A stretch of 64,000 nt of DNA, taken from contig NBAY01000077.1 in NCBI GenBank assembly GCA_002794775.1, positions 62,001 to 126,000 on the forward strand, written 5' to 3'. The notes below the pieces were generated by a model, which worked only from the letters and a program-made list of their open reading frames with translations, was not told where the DNA came from and made no database searches. Shown here in pieces: positions 9,046 through 21,125 of this stretch. The position numbers and the translations under genes are program-made. This DNA comes from Porodaedalea pini (Eukaryota > Basidiomycota > Agaricomycetes > Hymenochaetales > Hymenochaetaceae). How positions within the stretch are numbered: position 1 is the stretch's first letter; every line of letters starts with the position of its first letter.

Positions 9046-11789
9046 ATGTCTTCTTGTACAATCGCAAAGCAGCAGAAAGCAAAAGCTGTTCAGTTGAAGC
9101 ACAAGGTGAACTCGATGGATGGTACCCAGGATGTACTGGATGACATTTGCCATGCAAAACGTGGCCGCAAGGCCAAGGATGAAGGAGCCACAAAAGCGGC
9201 TGCCATCATAAAGGCCAGCTTCGCAGAGGTGACCAAGAGGGCTCCCAAAGCTGCAGACATCGGTGGACGTGCTAGGCATGATGCTGCACTCAAGGTGCCT
9301 ACCTGTAAGTCCTGGAATGTATTGTCAATAGCCAATGTGTCTCATAATGCGTGCTTATATAGACTGGGTTGAACTGAGACCAAAACTGAGGCAATCGAAG
9401 TCTGATGCACCTCTGTCCAAGGCTGCAACACAGGGCAATATAGTGAGTCCTTTCGCTGTTGCCATTATTCTGTATATGCTTAACCAAAATGTCTAGAGTG
9501 TATCAGTTCATTACTATCTTGCATCTTATGCATATGAAGGGCAAATTGATTGCTTGCACACAGATGGAAGGCAGACACTTGCCTCCCCCTTTGATTGGAC
9601 TGCAGCCTGTGAAGGTGGCCCTGCCATGTGTAAAGAAGAATGGCATGAGGCAACCCCTTAAGCAAGGTGTGTGGCACATTGCAAGGTTGTTCTTATGACA
9701 TGGAGTCGGGATGACTTTTTTTTGCAGGTCCTGCAGCAAGTAAATTTTGTACAATCATCGAGGCTGACTCCAGCGATGAAAGGCACTCAACTTCCAGTGA
9801 TGCAGCACCCTTCACTATCTCTGAAACACCACCGAAGTTGGATTCATATGTCATCAGACGAGCAGAAAAGCAGAAGGAAAAGGGTATTTATTATTTAATT
9901 GAAATGTCAATTGTATGCTAATGATCTTATATGCTCCATAGCTTTGAAAAAGGCTGAAAAGATTCAAGGCAGCTCAGAGAAGACAAAAAGTAAGTGATTC
10001 GACCTCCTTACTACTTATAGTCTTTGATTGCTTTTGAGTTGCGATACATCATGCACTGGCTGCGGTGTCAATGTCTACACAAGCAGCACAGCTTGCACCT
10101 GCATCTGGAGTCCTAGCTACAAAGACACCAACCACATGAAGCTTCAAAAGATCGGCTTACTCACATGCTCAAAGCTAATTACTGATACGTTAGGCATGAC
10201 ATAAAAGAGGAAGTCAAAGACGATGGTGTGGACATTCTACCTAGCAACGAGGATGTCAAAGATGAGGATGAGGACAGATCTGAGGATGAAGGTGATGGTG
10301 ATCTTTGTGACACAGCTTCTAAAGGTATTTCCAAGATCCATTCACTCTTTGCTGATGAGGTGCGCCAATTTTTCATTGTTGATTACCCTGCATCTAATCT
10401 ATGCTGTAGGCTGTGTCTATGCCATATGATGATAGCGAGTCAGGCTCCAAGTTCATTCATTCTGGCTCTGAAAGCTCTGCTAGTGAAGCAGTGCTCATTT
10501 CTGAGAGCAGGGCAGTTAAGAAGCTATGCGATGAGGTAAGTTATTCAAGTGTATATGATGTGTAGGCTAACGGTTGTACATAGAGGGTGACTGTCCACAA
10601 CATCAAGTCCTCTGACTCAGAGTCTGAGGATGGATCTCAGCCTGAGGTCATGACGACATCTGAGCTTGAGGCAGAGCCCTCTCCTGTCCCCTTGCCTGAC
10701 TTGCTCGATATTGATTCAATTGAGTTCATCAATGCACACAACCCAAAGCTGAAACCACAGTCTGCCAGAGTGAAGGCTGTAATAGCAAATGCCATCACCC
10801 ATCTGCCTGCAACCCTCCTTCTGCATGGTGTCATAGCAGATGGTGATGATCAGGATGTTGTGATCATGAAGGTTTTGGTTGAAGCGGCTCATATGAATGA
10901 TGAGTCTGAGGTCGAAAGGAGGGTGCTAGCAGGGAAGGGCACATATTATATTGCGATGAGAAGACTGGTAAGATATTCTATGAGCCATGACATCTTACTG
11001 ACAATACTTAATCTTGATTACTCAGGTTTCCGATCATCTCAGCGCTGAGCATAATCCCTTGAAGACAGTAGGGTTTAGTGCCATCGAAAAGCTTTATATA
11101 TGTCACCCAAACAATGTTACAAGTGATATGATCAAGGAGCTTCAAGATAATTCAAGCTACATTTACGCAGATCCAACATTGGTAACAGCATAACTTTTCT
11201 TATGTAGAACAAAACTAACAGTGGTTTGTAGCCTTCCGCCAAGCATGCCTTCCGCCATGAAGGAATCAAGTACACATTGCGCCATCTACTTCTGTATCCA
11301 TTGACTGGTGCGAAGGGCTCAATATTTGCACTCCATCCCAAGTTCTTCCAGTTGACATCGCCTGCGTACCCCAATGAGAAGGAGATACCACCTACCATCA
11401 TTGTGAGTGCTGCTGTTTTGGTGTGTTCATCCTTTATCATCATGTTCCATGACACTCACCTTTTTATTCAGATATTCTATGCATTTGGTGCTTATCCTTG
11501 GATGTCTGAGGCGCATCTTCCTGATATGAGCTTACCTTGCTACAAGGTTGAATATGCTCATCTATTGAACAGCCTCATCAGACTCCAGTGTACTTCAGCC
11601 ATCAAATATCACAAGCTTCTCCACAATCTCTACACCAAAGCTGAGATGTAGTATGACGTTCTGCACCTTGTTACATGTTGTTCATCACTAATTCATCTTT
11701 CTTGCAGTGATAATGATGTTAGCAGTGCTAGTGCTGCATCAGATGGAGAGGTCAGTGGACTGGACTGGGAAGATCTATCTGATGATTAA
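9046..11789 (+). CDS. Unrecognised multi-exon protein, transposon-associated type
   Basis: No function recognised. A consistent splice chain can be read: exons 9046-9304, 9363-9442, 9507-9666, 9728-9883 and 9942-9989, then an uncertain stretch to about 10193, then exons through 10587-10970 and further short exons to TAA at 11787-11789. All use GT/AG introns of about 50-65 bp. The N-terminus is basic (KRGRKAKDEGATKAA). The middle is Ser/Asp/Glu-rich and acidic (SSDSESEDGS). The C-terminal half is hydrophobic/aromatic and probably folded (FRHEGIKYTLRHLLLYPL, FYAFGAYPWM), ending in an acidic tail. The layout is reminiscent of basidiomycete-expanded proteins with a C-terminal DUF6532-like region, often near transposons; this is tentative. 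The intact frame across about ten exons suggests it is or recently was functional. CpG looks sparse compared with neighbouring genes. Confidence 0.6.
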
Positions 11790-11941
11790 TTGTGGTATAA
11801 TTGTATTGCATATCTATGTTTATGTACTGGAAGCAATATAGAATAGCGTCAAAATGATTCAAAAATAAGTAGAACAGCCTAAGAATGTGACAGAAACAGA
11901 ATAGATTGTTTGGAGATGAGGAGAATGATGTTGGAAACAGG

Positions 11942-12481
11942 TTAGACTATCCTGGGAATGTGTAGAATATGTGGAATAAAGAACAGGACTTGGAGGATGA
12001 CAGAATGAGGAAACACTGGAAACACATGGAATTCTCCAGCACATTCCAATGTTTCCAGTGTTTCCAGCTGGGAGGTTTTTCCTGATGATGTCGACTCCAT
12101 AATACCTGGTGCATCAGGTGCATAGGAGCCTTGTTTGTCAGTGGTGGGATCTTGAGTGGAGCAGAGAGCAGCTTCAAGATTAGGGTACCATGGTGTTAGA
12201 GACAGCAATGCATTTGTTTTGCCCTCCCTGTCATCAGTTTTGTCCTCATCACTTGAAGTGATGCCGCTTTCATCACTCAGGTTGTCACATACATCCTCAG
12301 TGTCTTCTGGAGGGTAGGTTTGAGTTGTAGTTGCTTGGGTGAAGTGAAGATCGGTCATATACACCCCAAGCTGCTGCCAGAGGTTTTCTGCATCATCAAA
12401 TCCAAGCTTTGCAAGCCTAGTAATGTGTTCATCATCCAGGTATGTTGCTAGGTTGGTGAGAGACAGACTGTCCATATCCAT
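11942..12481 (-). CDS. Weak hypothetical ORF, convergent to the preceding gene
   Basis: An open frame of about 180 codons runs from ATG 12481; the frame is open somewhat further upstream without another ATG. Composition is protein-like in the first two thirds (LDDEHITRLAKLGFDDAENL, then an acidic stretch). The end overlaps an inverted repeat at 12009-12065, which forces the repeated LETLETLE and VFPVFP peptides. No domain is recognised. It could be the last exon of a gene, a transposon fragment or a chance ORF. Confidence 0.3.
   Translation of the reverse strand: MDMDSLSLTNLATYLDDEHITRLAKLGFDDAENLWQQLGVYMTDLHFTQATTTQTYPPEDTEDVCDNLSDESGITSSDEDKTDDREGKTNALLSLTPWYPNLEAALCSTQDPTTDKQGSYAPDAPGIMESTSSGKTSQLETLETLECAGEFHVFPVFPHSVILQVLFFIPHILHIPRIV
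12009..12065. repeat. Inverted repeat, 16-bp perfect arms
   Basis: Left arm 12009-12024 (ggaaacactggaaaca) and right arm 12050-12065 are exact reverse complements with a 25-bp spacer. Each arm is itself an internal direct repeat of ggaaacact/ggaaaca. It could form a hairpin or mark a small mobile-element end. Confidence 0.85.
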
Positions 12482-12774
12482 CCATGTATGACAGATAAAA
12501 TCCGCATGACGGGTCCCTAGGAAGATATAGCAGTTGAATGGAGAAGATATAGCTATACAGTATGATTCTTCACATCCAAGCTGATACAATGAAAACAAAC
12601 CATAACAGTCGATATTTTACTTTACTGATCTGGTATCCATCACATATAGCGTGCGGTTAGAATTTAGCGCCCTCTTAAGATGTACAGAAGGCTGTGTGAT
12701 GCATGGGAAAGACCGATACTATGGTAGTCCCGCTGTGCTAGTACTGCTATTTTTGGAGGCCAGGAGTCCAGGAC

Positions 12775-12781
12775 CACGAAA
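12775..12781 (+). promoter_or_regulatory. Candidate SCB box (CACGAAA) upstream of MBP1
   Basis: An exact CACGAAA lies 290 bp before the MBP1 start codon. This is the yeast Swi4/Swi6 binding consensus. A 7-mer occurs often by chance, so function is inferred only from its pairing with the MCB box downstream. Confidence 0.35.
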
Positions 12782-12986
12782 TTAGAACGATATCAGGAAA
12801 TTGAGATTCGCTAGTATTTTTCATGTTCTACTCGAGAGCTTTAATGATCGATATCTTTTTCTTTATTTTTTTACTTTTGAGTCAGACGCTGCATCGTGAG
12901 AGTTGGGGAGGAAAAAGACGAAGGAGTCCCTGAGATATATTTATTTCCAAGTTCGGCCCGATTTATTTGTGCGTTGTTTGGTCCTC

Positions 12987-12992
12987 ACGCGT
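12987..12992. promoter_or_regulatory. Candidate MCB box (ACGCGT) upstream of MBP1
   Basis: The MluI cell-cycle box ACGCGT lies 79 bp upstream of the MBP1 ATG. It is the DNA target of MBF, the complex whose DNA-binding subunit this gene encodes. Further CGCG-rich sequence lies in intron 1 (acgcgcgcgt). Confidence 0.45.
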
Positions 12993-13070
12993 CGTTTGAC
13001 CAGCGCTTTCAAGCTCCCGGAGGCTCGTTCATCGTGACCACTGTCCCTTGCTATACCCTGTCAGCGCGCC

Positions 13071-16000
13071 ATGCAGAACGCTGCTCCCCGACCGCCAAAT
13101 CAACCGGCCTCAGTCAAGATATATAATGCGGTATATTCGTCAGTGCAGGTGAGTATCATCAAACGCGCGCGTTTTACATCAGACACGGTCGCGTCTCCAC
13201 GCTGACACGCTCAACCCTCCGCTAGGTATATGAGTGCATGGTGCGCGGCATCGCCGTAATGCGCCGCCGCGCAGATTCCTTTGTGAATGCCACCCAGATA
13301 CTCAAGGTGGCTGGCGTCGACAAGGGCCGTCGTACGAAAATCCTGGAAAAAGAGGTTCTTCCGGGCAAGCATGAGATTGTGCAGGGCGGCTACGGAAAAT
13401 ATCAAGGAACTTGGTGAGCAGTTTGTAATCTTGCTTCCTCTGGAAACAACGGGAGTATGCGCATTAGCGCATGCAATCCACGTCGGTGCTGGTTTGGACT
13501 CGCAACCAAACCACTCGTGTATTTCGTGTCTAGAGTTTCAGAGTGTTGAAGTCCTGGACGACCCTATTTGTCTTTCTAAATTCCTATTTCATTTCGTGCC
13601 TGCATTCTAAGAGAAGTTGATGATGCTCCAGGATTCCTCTCGAGCGCGGGCGGGAACTTGCGCTTCAGTACGGAATTGCTCCGCTCTTATCACCTCTTTT
13701 CGATTTCACGCCCACCCAGCAAGGAATGGGAGGTTTGTCAAATTCGTTGCCAGGCCTTCCAGGGCTGACCGGTGGACGTCCGCTGTCCGCTTCCGCGTCA
13801 TACCCTAATCTCAGTACGTCGAACTCGTACTCCTTTCCTAAATCCCCTAGTCAACTTGGTCCAGCTCCCATTATGCCGGGATCAGCCCTGCGTCTTCTAA
13901 ACCAAGGTCGTGCACAAGGCTTGTTCACCCCCTCTACCTCGTCCCTACTGGCTCGGTCGGGATTCGTAGGTAACTCAAATAACAGCTATTTCCCAGGTCT
14001 CCTTCCGGGATATCCCTCTTCTCAGCCTATGTCGGCCAACAACACACCAAAACTCGATACGTCATTAAAGCGGACTCGTACGGACAGCGACATTGACCTC
14101 TACGCGTCGCCAAATACTCAGAACGGGGACGAAGCCACGGCATCTGGGTCGCAAATACAAGTACTTGATTTTACCTTAGAAGACGTACCCCGACCGTCGA
14201 CGTCCGCCCCACCCGATGCGCGTGCCAATGGAATCGATGAGCCATCACCCTCAAAGCGAGCCCGAACAGATCCACCGCCCCCCAACACGCAACTGGAACT
14301 TAATTCGCACATCCAGGCTGCCATACAATCTATGAGCCATTCTCGTGCTTATTCTTCGACCCCCCAGCCTCAGCCTAACGGCCTCTTACGCACCGATAGC
14401 AGTCCTTCCGTTGTATCCGGTTCTCGAACTACCAATGGAGCCACTACAAGCACCAGCCTCATTCGCCTGGCCAACAAGCCGCCGTACCCTCGGAATGGAG
14501 ACAAAACGGAGCCGTTGAAGAATCCAAGGCGGAGTGCAGTCATGACCGCAATTTGCCAAGGAGACAATCCAGTTGGAGTGCTTAATCTCATAAGAGATGC
14601 ATCTTCTAGTCCTTCACAAGAGCAAGTGGATGGGCAGATGATTGATTTGGATCTGGTCATTGATGATCTAGGTCATTCCCCGCTCCATCTTGCTGCCTCT
14701 TTAGGGCATCTTGAGACCGTGAAAGCCCTGGTAGCGAATGGTGCGGATATTTACCGCGGCAATTATCAAGGCGAAACTCCCCTTATACGATCGGTCCTAT
14801 CGACCCATAATTATGACCGTCAGAGCTTTCCTGGCCTTCTCGAAATATTGCATCCCTCGATTCGCACGATTGACACTGCCAGGCGCACTGTCCTTCATCA
14901 TGCGGTTCTGACAGCAGGCGTTAAAGGGCGAGCTCCGTTTGCGCGGTATTATCTCGAGGGAACTTTGAGTTGGATCGCGCAGCACGAGAATGCAGATTTT
15001 CGAACTGTTGTTGATCTCCAAGATGAGCATGGCGACACGGCATTGAACATCTCCGCTCGTGTTGGGAACAAAGGTCTCGTTCGGACGCTGCTGGATGTTG
15101 GTGCAAATCGGATATTGCCTAACAAACTGGGTCTGCGACCTGGCGACTTCGGCGTGGAGCCTGAGGTGGGTTAACCCTAAACGCATGCACGTCATTTTAC
15201 TGAGTAGCAATGCATTTAGCTTTCGTCGGGTCCCAAAGCTGAAGACTTAGTATCTGCGCTTCGGTCAGGCCCTTCAATGCCTGTACAAAAAAGCCAAGAT
15301 GTCATTGCAGGTATTTTCCAAACTTCTTTCCGATTTTTTCGGATGGCTGATGTGTATTTTATGATAAGATCTCACGACTATGATCCAGAACCTGAGCACG
15401 GAGTTCGCTGCCGAGATCAAGTCGAAACAAGACGCCTTTGACGTCACGAATGCTCATGTTCGCGCTGCGACGCGGGAACTCGCTGAGCAGCGGAAGCAGA
15501 TCGACAGTTGGAAGCAAAAACGGGGCGAACTCGACCAAGTTGTACAGCGCGTGCGAAACATCGAGAAGGCTCTGAAAGCCGAAGATGACGTTGATTGGAC
15601 GGGGCGTACGGAGGCAAATGGCGCTCCAACAGGCACCCAGACGCATCCTGCGTTCGTCTTTAGAGGTCCCCAGTCGACAATGGCTGCAATGAATGCAGTG
15701 GATCTTTCGAATGCTACGGATAATGACTCACCCTTGCCTGCATCAGACTCCTTGACGAGTCTGATAAAGATGCGGCGTATGAAGATGTACCAAGATCGGA
15801 TAGAAAAGTTGGTGCGAGACCGGCTGCAGGGTCTTCAGGGCGCCAGCGCTGAGAAGGAGTACCAGAGCAAGAGGATTGTCTCATTATGCACGGGCATTCC
15901 TATAGAGAAGGTTGAAGAAGTGAGGTGTCTCGTCTATACACGGCCATGGATGCAGGGCTGACCTTATTGTTGCAGATGCTAGACGATTTACTCGTTGCGG

Positions 16001-16074
16001 TTGAAAGTGAATCACAGATAATTGACATTGGACGTGTGTCTGGCTTCATGCAGAAGGTGAATGAGGCACGCTAG
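13071..16074 (+). CDS. MBP1: APSES transcription factor Mbp1 (MBF DNA-binding subunit)
   Basis: Six exons read cleanly: 13071-13148, 13226-13413, 13632-15169, 15251-15310, 15369-15919 and 15976-16074, giving 837 residues. Residues ~15-115 form the APSES/KilA-N domain ([40 protein letters not shown] then [10 protein letters not shown]). A long Ser/Pro-rich linker follows. Ankyrin repeats start near residue 430 ([20 protein letters not shown], then [17 protein letters not shown]). A coiled coil with ISAEE-like C-terminal Mbp1/Swi6 architecture follows ([10 protein letters not shown] onward). Mbp1 binds ACGCGT and, with Swi6, drives G1/S genes. The exon 3 donor at 15170 (gttaac) is chosen because it keeps the family-typical frame; gtgggt four bases upstream is the alternative. 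Confidence 0.93.
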
Positions 16075-16231
16075 TCATATTTTTTTTTTGCGACGACGCG
16101 CCACGAACGCTACGCCCTATATTTATTTGGTCTGCAGCCCACCCCATTTCTTATCCATTTCTTGATGACTATTCCGTGTCATAATTAGTGCAGCTACAAC
16201 TGTATTACCAGTCGCTTATCGATTATACTTG

Positions 16232-18140
16232 TTATACATTACTCTCGGGCTCGTACAGTTGGAAATTACGGTTATACGTGCCAGAGACGAGATATCTGCC
16301 ATCGTTGGAGAGGTCGACTGACATTACTTTTCCAGCATCTGTGGTAAGCGTGCGCAGTAGCTGCCAGTCGTCTGCACTCCAGAGCTTCACAAGACCGTCG
16401 TAACCTGCACTAGCGAAATACAAACCAGATCTATATCTCTCTTCCTGTCCCTTATCTCCCCCTGCTCTGTCATCAGAGACATCATTGTCTGGAACTGCGT
16501 CTTTCATCTCGACATCTTGTGTCGCAATGGCAGGAAGATTGGTGCCGCGGAAGAACCGGACGTCGGACACGTTCGAGCGGTGTGCAGGGATTGTGTACAG
16601 CGCTTTCAGCGAACGCATGTCCCAAATACGAATTGTGTCGTCACCTGCTCCTGTAGCGATCTGGTAACCATTAGGAGAGAAAGTAATGGAGTATATTCCC
16701 TGGACGTGTCCGTCCAAGACCATCGCGGTTCGTCCTGTTCTCAGGTCCCAGACTCGACCAATAGCATCAAGCCCCCTGAAGGGAAAGAAAGATGATCAGT
16801 GAACTGTTAGCAGATAAATTCAACCGGTCCTCTACCCTGAAGCAATAAGAGCGCCATCTTCTTGAAACTCGACTGAGTAAACTTCTTTGGAATGTCCTTC
16901 TTGAAGTAAGAGCTCGGTCTGCGTTGATACATCCCATAGACGCCATGACGTATCAAAACTAGCGCTTGCAACGTAATTACCAGAAGGGTGAAAGGCCGTG
17001 CGGCAGACGCGACCTTCGTGACCTTTCAAAATAGCAAGCGGTGCATCACTAGACAGACATGAGGATTTGTCGGTTGGAATAACAGATTTGAAGTTTTACC
17101 TAGAAAGCGACCACAGATGAAGGTTGAAGTCTCCGGCACCGCTGACAAGGTTAACAGCATCTGCACTCTGCGACAAAGTTGCCTGCGGATGCCAAGCTAA
17201 ACCTCCGACACGATCTCCATGGCCTATGGACTCTTCAGAACGGGATTCTCCCAGACATGCAATCAGCAAGACGCACCTCGCATTGTTCGGATAGCAGTAC
17301 ATGCTGGTACATTCCAAAGCTTCACACCTCCTGACCAACTTCCTGTTGCAAGTATTTGGCTGTTTGGAGAAAAGCGAACCATAGAGATGGGGCGTTCGTC
17401 GCCAATTTGCGAGCCCATGTTCGCGAAACTCTGATGTATTTAGTAGTAGTTGAAAAGATATCATCGGACATTTACTCACTTTGACTTCACTAAAGACTTT
17501 TTTTCGGATATCTATCAGCTGTCTCAAGGGCATTTTGCTCTCTATGCGCTGTTGGGCGATCCTCTTTTGAGCTCTGTAAGGCAGACATGAGACAAATGAA
17601 GAAGAGTAAGCACCTCATTGAGCCTATTGTAAGCGTAAGCAAAACAATGACCTAGGCAGTGAGTACTCTGCTATTCGACGCCGTGCTTCCAAGAGTTCGA
17701 TTGACCCTGGCGTATAGAATTCCTCGACCTGCGGTGTGCTATGTCATTTAACATCTAAAAAAAAGATATGATAACTTACAGTTTCTTCCTCATCTTCTGA
17801 TTCAGATTCAGTTTCCATTGCTGTGATGTCTTCGCCTCGGGCAGCATTTATTTGGGAAAGAACATATATGAGTCGATCTCGACGGTCGGCTGGCTGCACG
17901 CAATGAGTTCCAGTATATAAGCATACAACGCTTTTAAGAGCTCACCCGCTCTCCAAATAGAGTGATTGGCTCTCCGATTTCACGAAGACGCGCTCTGACA
18001 CGTCCGTCGTCTGTTGGAACAGCCATGCTCCTGGCTTTCTTTTTGCGTTCGAGCTCGTCGAGCAAGGCTTGGTTTTCCATTCGAGCACGATCTCCATAGC
18101 CCCCTTCATCCATAAGCATGTCCAGTGTGAGTTCAGCCAT
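16232..18140 (-). CDS. PRP4: U4/U6 snRNP WD40 protein Prp4
   Basis: The N-terminus carries the SFM splicing-factor motif ([16 protein letters not shown], then [12 protein letters not shown]), an acidic stretch and a helical linker. Seven WD40 blades follow ([86 protein letters not shown] and two more). This combination is diagnostic of Prp4/PRPF4, which holds U4/U6 snRNA with Prp3 in the tri-snRNP. At least six exons; the first, 18140-17946, ends exactly on a codon. It is divergent to PMT1 with 179 bp between start codons, and its 3' end lies 157 bp from the MBP1 stop. An upstream in-frame Met at 18188 is less likely because the family starts near this MAEL. Confidence 0.93.
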
Positions 18141-18319
18141 AATGAACAGCAACAGCAACGCTGAAGACAACGAGCAGAGAGTGAGCAAGAGTCAGAAATA
18201 CCGCCAACGAGTCGAGGACGTAGGTTAAGCGCGTGTTCCGTATTTGAACGCATTGAAGTGACACGTCAACTTCTCTCACCAACTCTCAACAAGTTGCACT
18301 CTGGTCCTCTTCGCCGTCG
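18141..18319. promoter_or_regulatory. Divergent promoter, PRP4 / PMT1
   Basis: 179 bp between opposed start codons must hold both core promoters. It contains a CT-rich stretch (ttctctcaccaactctc) just before the PMT1 ATG. No TATA box is evident. Confidence 0.6.
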
Positions 18320-21125
18320 ATGGACACGCCTGTGGGCACTCGTCGGCGCAATGCTGCATCTTCCGCGCAAAGTGGCAGCTCCCGCTCCTCACAAACAGAC
18401 CCAGACGAACACTACATTGCAACCTTTAGCCAGGTGCGCTCATCTCGACGCGTCGGTCTGCACTGAACTAAATGTATCCCTTCACAGCGTGGAAGCTTCC
18501 AAGCAGCTGCTGAGTCGAACAGGACAAGCCTTCTGGTTAGCAGTGCATTGACAGCTCTTGCCTTCCTCACCCGTTTCTACAAAATCAACAACCCGGACGA
18601 AGTAGTGTCAGTTCTCTCAAATCTACCCCTTCAACTTGTCTAGTCAGGCAGTCGCTGACGATCTCTCAGCTTCGATGAAGTGCACTTCGGTAAATTCGCA
18701 GCTTATTATATCCGTGGTGAATACTACTTCGACGTCCATCCGCCTTTTGCAAAGATGATGCTGGGTGCTGCTGGATGGTTTGCCGGCTTTGATGGGAGCT
18801 TCAACTTCGAAAACATCGGTGATAGCTATACCGAGAACCATGTTCCTTACATTGGTCTACGCGCTCTTCCTGCTACGCTGGGCTCTCTTACTGTTCCTCT
18901 TGTCTATGCGATCATGAAAGAGAGCGGTTACTCCACCATCATTGCCGCATTCTCTGCTATCCTTGTTCTGCTTGGTATGTGTTTTTCACTTCCCTCACTA
19001 CGATCAAACCTAACTTGAAATATTTCTTAGACAATGCACACATTGCCCAAGACCGCCTCATCCTCCTCGATGCTCAGTTGATCTTCTTCACTGCTTTGAC
19101 AATTTACACGTACATTCGTTTCAGGAAGCTACGATACAAGTAAGTCGTGAAATTGGACGTCTGTAGGTCTGTACTTAAGGTGATTGCATTAGTGAATTCT
19201 CAGCCGAATGGTGGACATGGCTGGTTTCGACCGGCGTGTGCCTTGCATGTTGCCTGGGCTGCAAGATAAACGGTATCCTTATCTTCTTTACCATTGGAGC
19301 GGCTGTTCTTGTCGATCTTTGGGATCTGTTGGATGTCAAGAAAGGTTACACTATGGTACGTATATTATTACTTGCACGCCTTAATTCTACGATTTTTGTC
19401 TTAGGAGCACTTTACTCGCCATTTCATTGCGCGAGCAATTGGTCTTATCATTGTACCTATCATTGTTTACCTGTCATTCTTCTGGTTCCACTTCGCGTCG
19501 CTGCCTAAATCTGGCGCAGGCGATACTTTCATGAGCCCCGCTTTCCAGGAGACCCTAATTGGTAACGAAATGCTCCTTAACAGCCAAGGCATGTGTATCT
19601 AAGGACCGCTGGTCTAATCAGGCTAATCTTCTAAATAGAAATACGCTACTATGACACCATCACAGTGAAGCACAAAGATACAAAGGTGTTCCTACACTCG
19701 CACAAGGAACGCTATCCTCTCAAGTATGAGGACGGTCGCATCAGTTCCCAGGGTAAAGTTTTTATCAAGCAATATTTGTATCTATGTGGCTTATATGATT
19801 TGCTTTAGGCCAGCAAGTAACTGGATACGCGCACAATGACACAAATAACCATTGGCAGATTATTCCGACAAAGGCGCTACCCGCCACTGGACCTGGACGT
19901 AATGTCAAAAATGAGGATGTCTTCCAACTTTTGCATGTCAAAACGGACACCTTGCTTCTTACCCATGACGTCGCCTCCCCTCATATGCCTACGAATCAAG
20001 AGTTTACGGCCTGGCCACGGGACGACAACTCCCGGTACAATGATACGCTGTTCCAGCTGACCATCGTCGATGCACACGATGGTTCGGACTGGAAGACCAA
20101 GTCGGGCTACTTCAGACTTATCCATGTCCCGACGCGTGTTGCAATGTGGACGCATAAAAGGCCTCTGCCGGACTGGGGCTTCAAGCAGCAGGAAATCAAC
20201 GGGAACAAGAATGCTCAAGACAAAACGGCGACGTGGTATGTCGACTCGCTAATTGCTGCAGAGGACGAGGAGGATTTCAAGCGGCGAACTGTTGCAGTTG
20301 AGGCCAAGCCACCGAAGAAGCGGAACTTTTTCAAGAAGTTCTTTGAGTTGCAGTTGCTCATGCTTCAGCATAATGCAGGCCTCACCGCGTCTCATCCTTA
20401 TGCCAGCAACCCGATCAACTGGCCTTTCCTCATCAGCGGAATCAGCTTCTGGACGGACAGCAAGGATCAGCGCCAGATTTACATGATCGGAAACATTGTC
20501 TCCTGGTGGACATGTACGATCGCGTTGTCGATATTTGTTGGCATACTTGGTGCCGACTTGTTGGCAAGAAGGAGGGGTATTGAACCTATTCCGGATCGTA
20601 AGTTGGCATTTTGGGTTCTACTGTTTGTCGAACTCATCCGTTCTTTTTTAGCCGTCCGCAATCGCCTCTGGAACAATGCTGGCCTATTCACGATTGGCTG
20701 GGCAACTCACTATTTTCCCTTCTTCCTAATGAGTCGTCAGCTGTTCATCCATCATTATCTCCCTTCTCATCTATTTTCCGCTCTCATTGCTGGCTCTGTC
20801 CTTAACTTTGTGATGTCGGAGACGATCAACTACCCTATTTCCATCCCAGGACGTAGGACACGTATGAGGCCTACGCAGTATTCTGACATCGGCCCGAAGG
20901 CACTTGTTACTGTTGTAGTCTTCACAATTGCGATGTTCCTGATGTTGGTTTACCTCGCTCCTCTCACTTACGGTACTCCAGGGTAAGTTGATCGCTGTCT
21001 TTCTTCCTAAATTTTGCTAATTTCTTACATTACCTAGCCTTACTGGTGAGCAGGTCAACGCTCGGAGGCTTCTCAGCACTTGGACGCTGCATTTTGCAGC
21101 CAAAAAGACGGACCACACTATCTGA
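18320..21125 (+). CDS. PMT1: Protein O-mannosyltransferase, PMT1 subfamily
   Basis: ER membrane enzyme that transfers mannose from dolichol-phosphate-mannose to Ser/Thr of secretory proteins. The catalytic loop reads FDEVHFGKFAAYYIRGEY with the Asp-Glu pair, followed by DVHPPFAKMM and FENIGDSY. Central MIR repeats include LHSHKERYPLKYEDGR, QQVTGY and TDTLLLTHDVASP, then DWGFKQQEINGN. Many hydrophobic helices precede and follow. Close correspondence to yeast Pmt1 (DGSF, SSQGQQVTGY, LLTHDVASP) rather than Pmt4 supports the subfamily. About nine exons with short introns; one splits the Val-Phe-Asp-Glu region after base 18608. The last exon ends HFAAKKTDHTI with TGA at 21123-21125. Start chosen as the first Met, giving a cytosolic Ser-rich N-terminus as in relatives. 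Confidence 0.93.

Larger units (their letters stand above)
12482..13070. other. Intergenic region upstream of MBP1
   Basis: No ORF with protein character was found. It holds the MBP1 promoter, with candidate MCB and SCB cell-cycle boxes listed separately. Confidence 0.6.

Noticed and set aside
14104..14109. Other ACGCGT hexamers (for example in the MBP1 coding region and in the Ty3 element near 3901)
   Set aside because: They lie within coding or transposon sequence and are expected by chance in a GC-moderate genome; not promoter sites.
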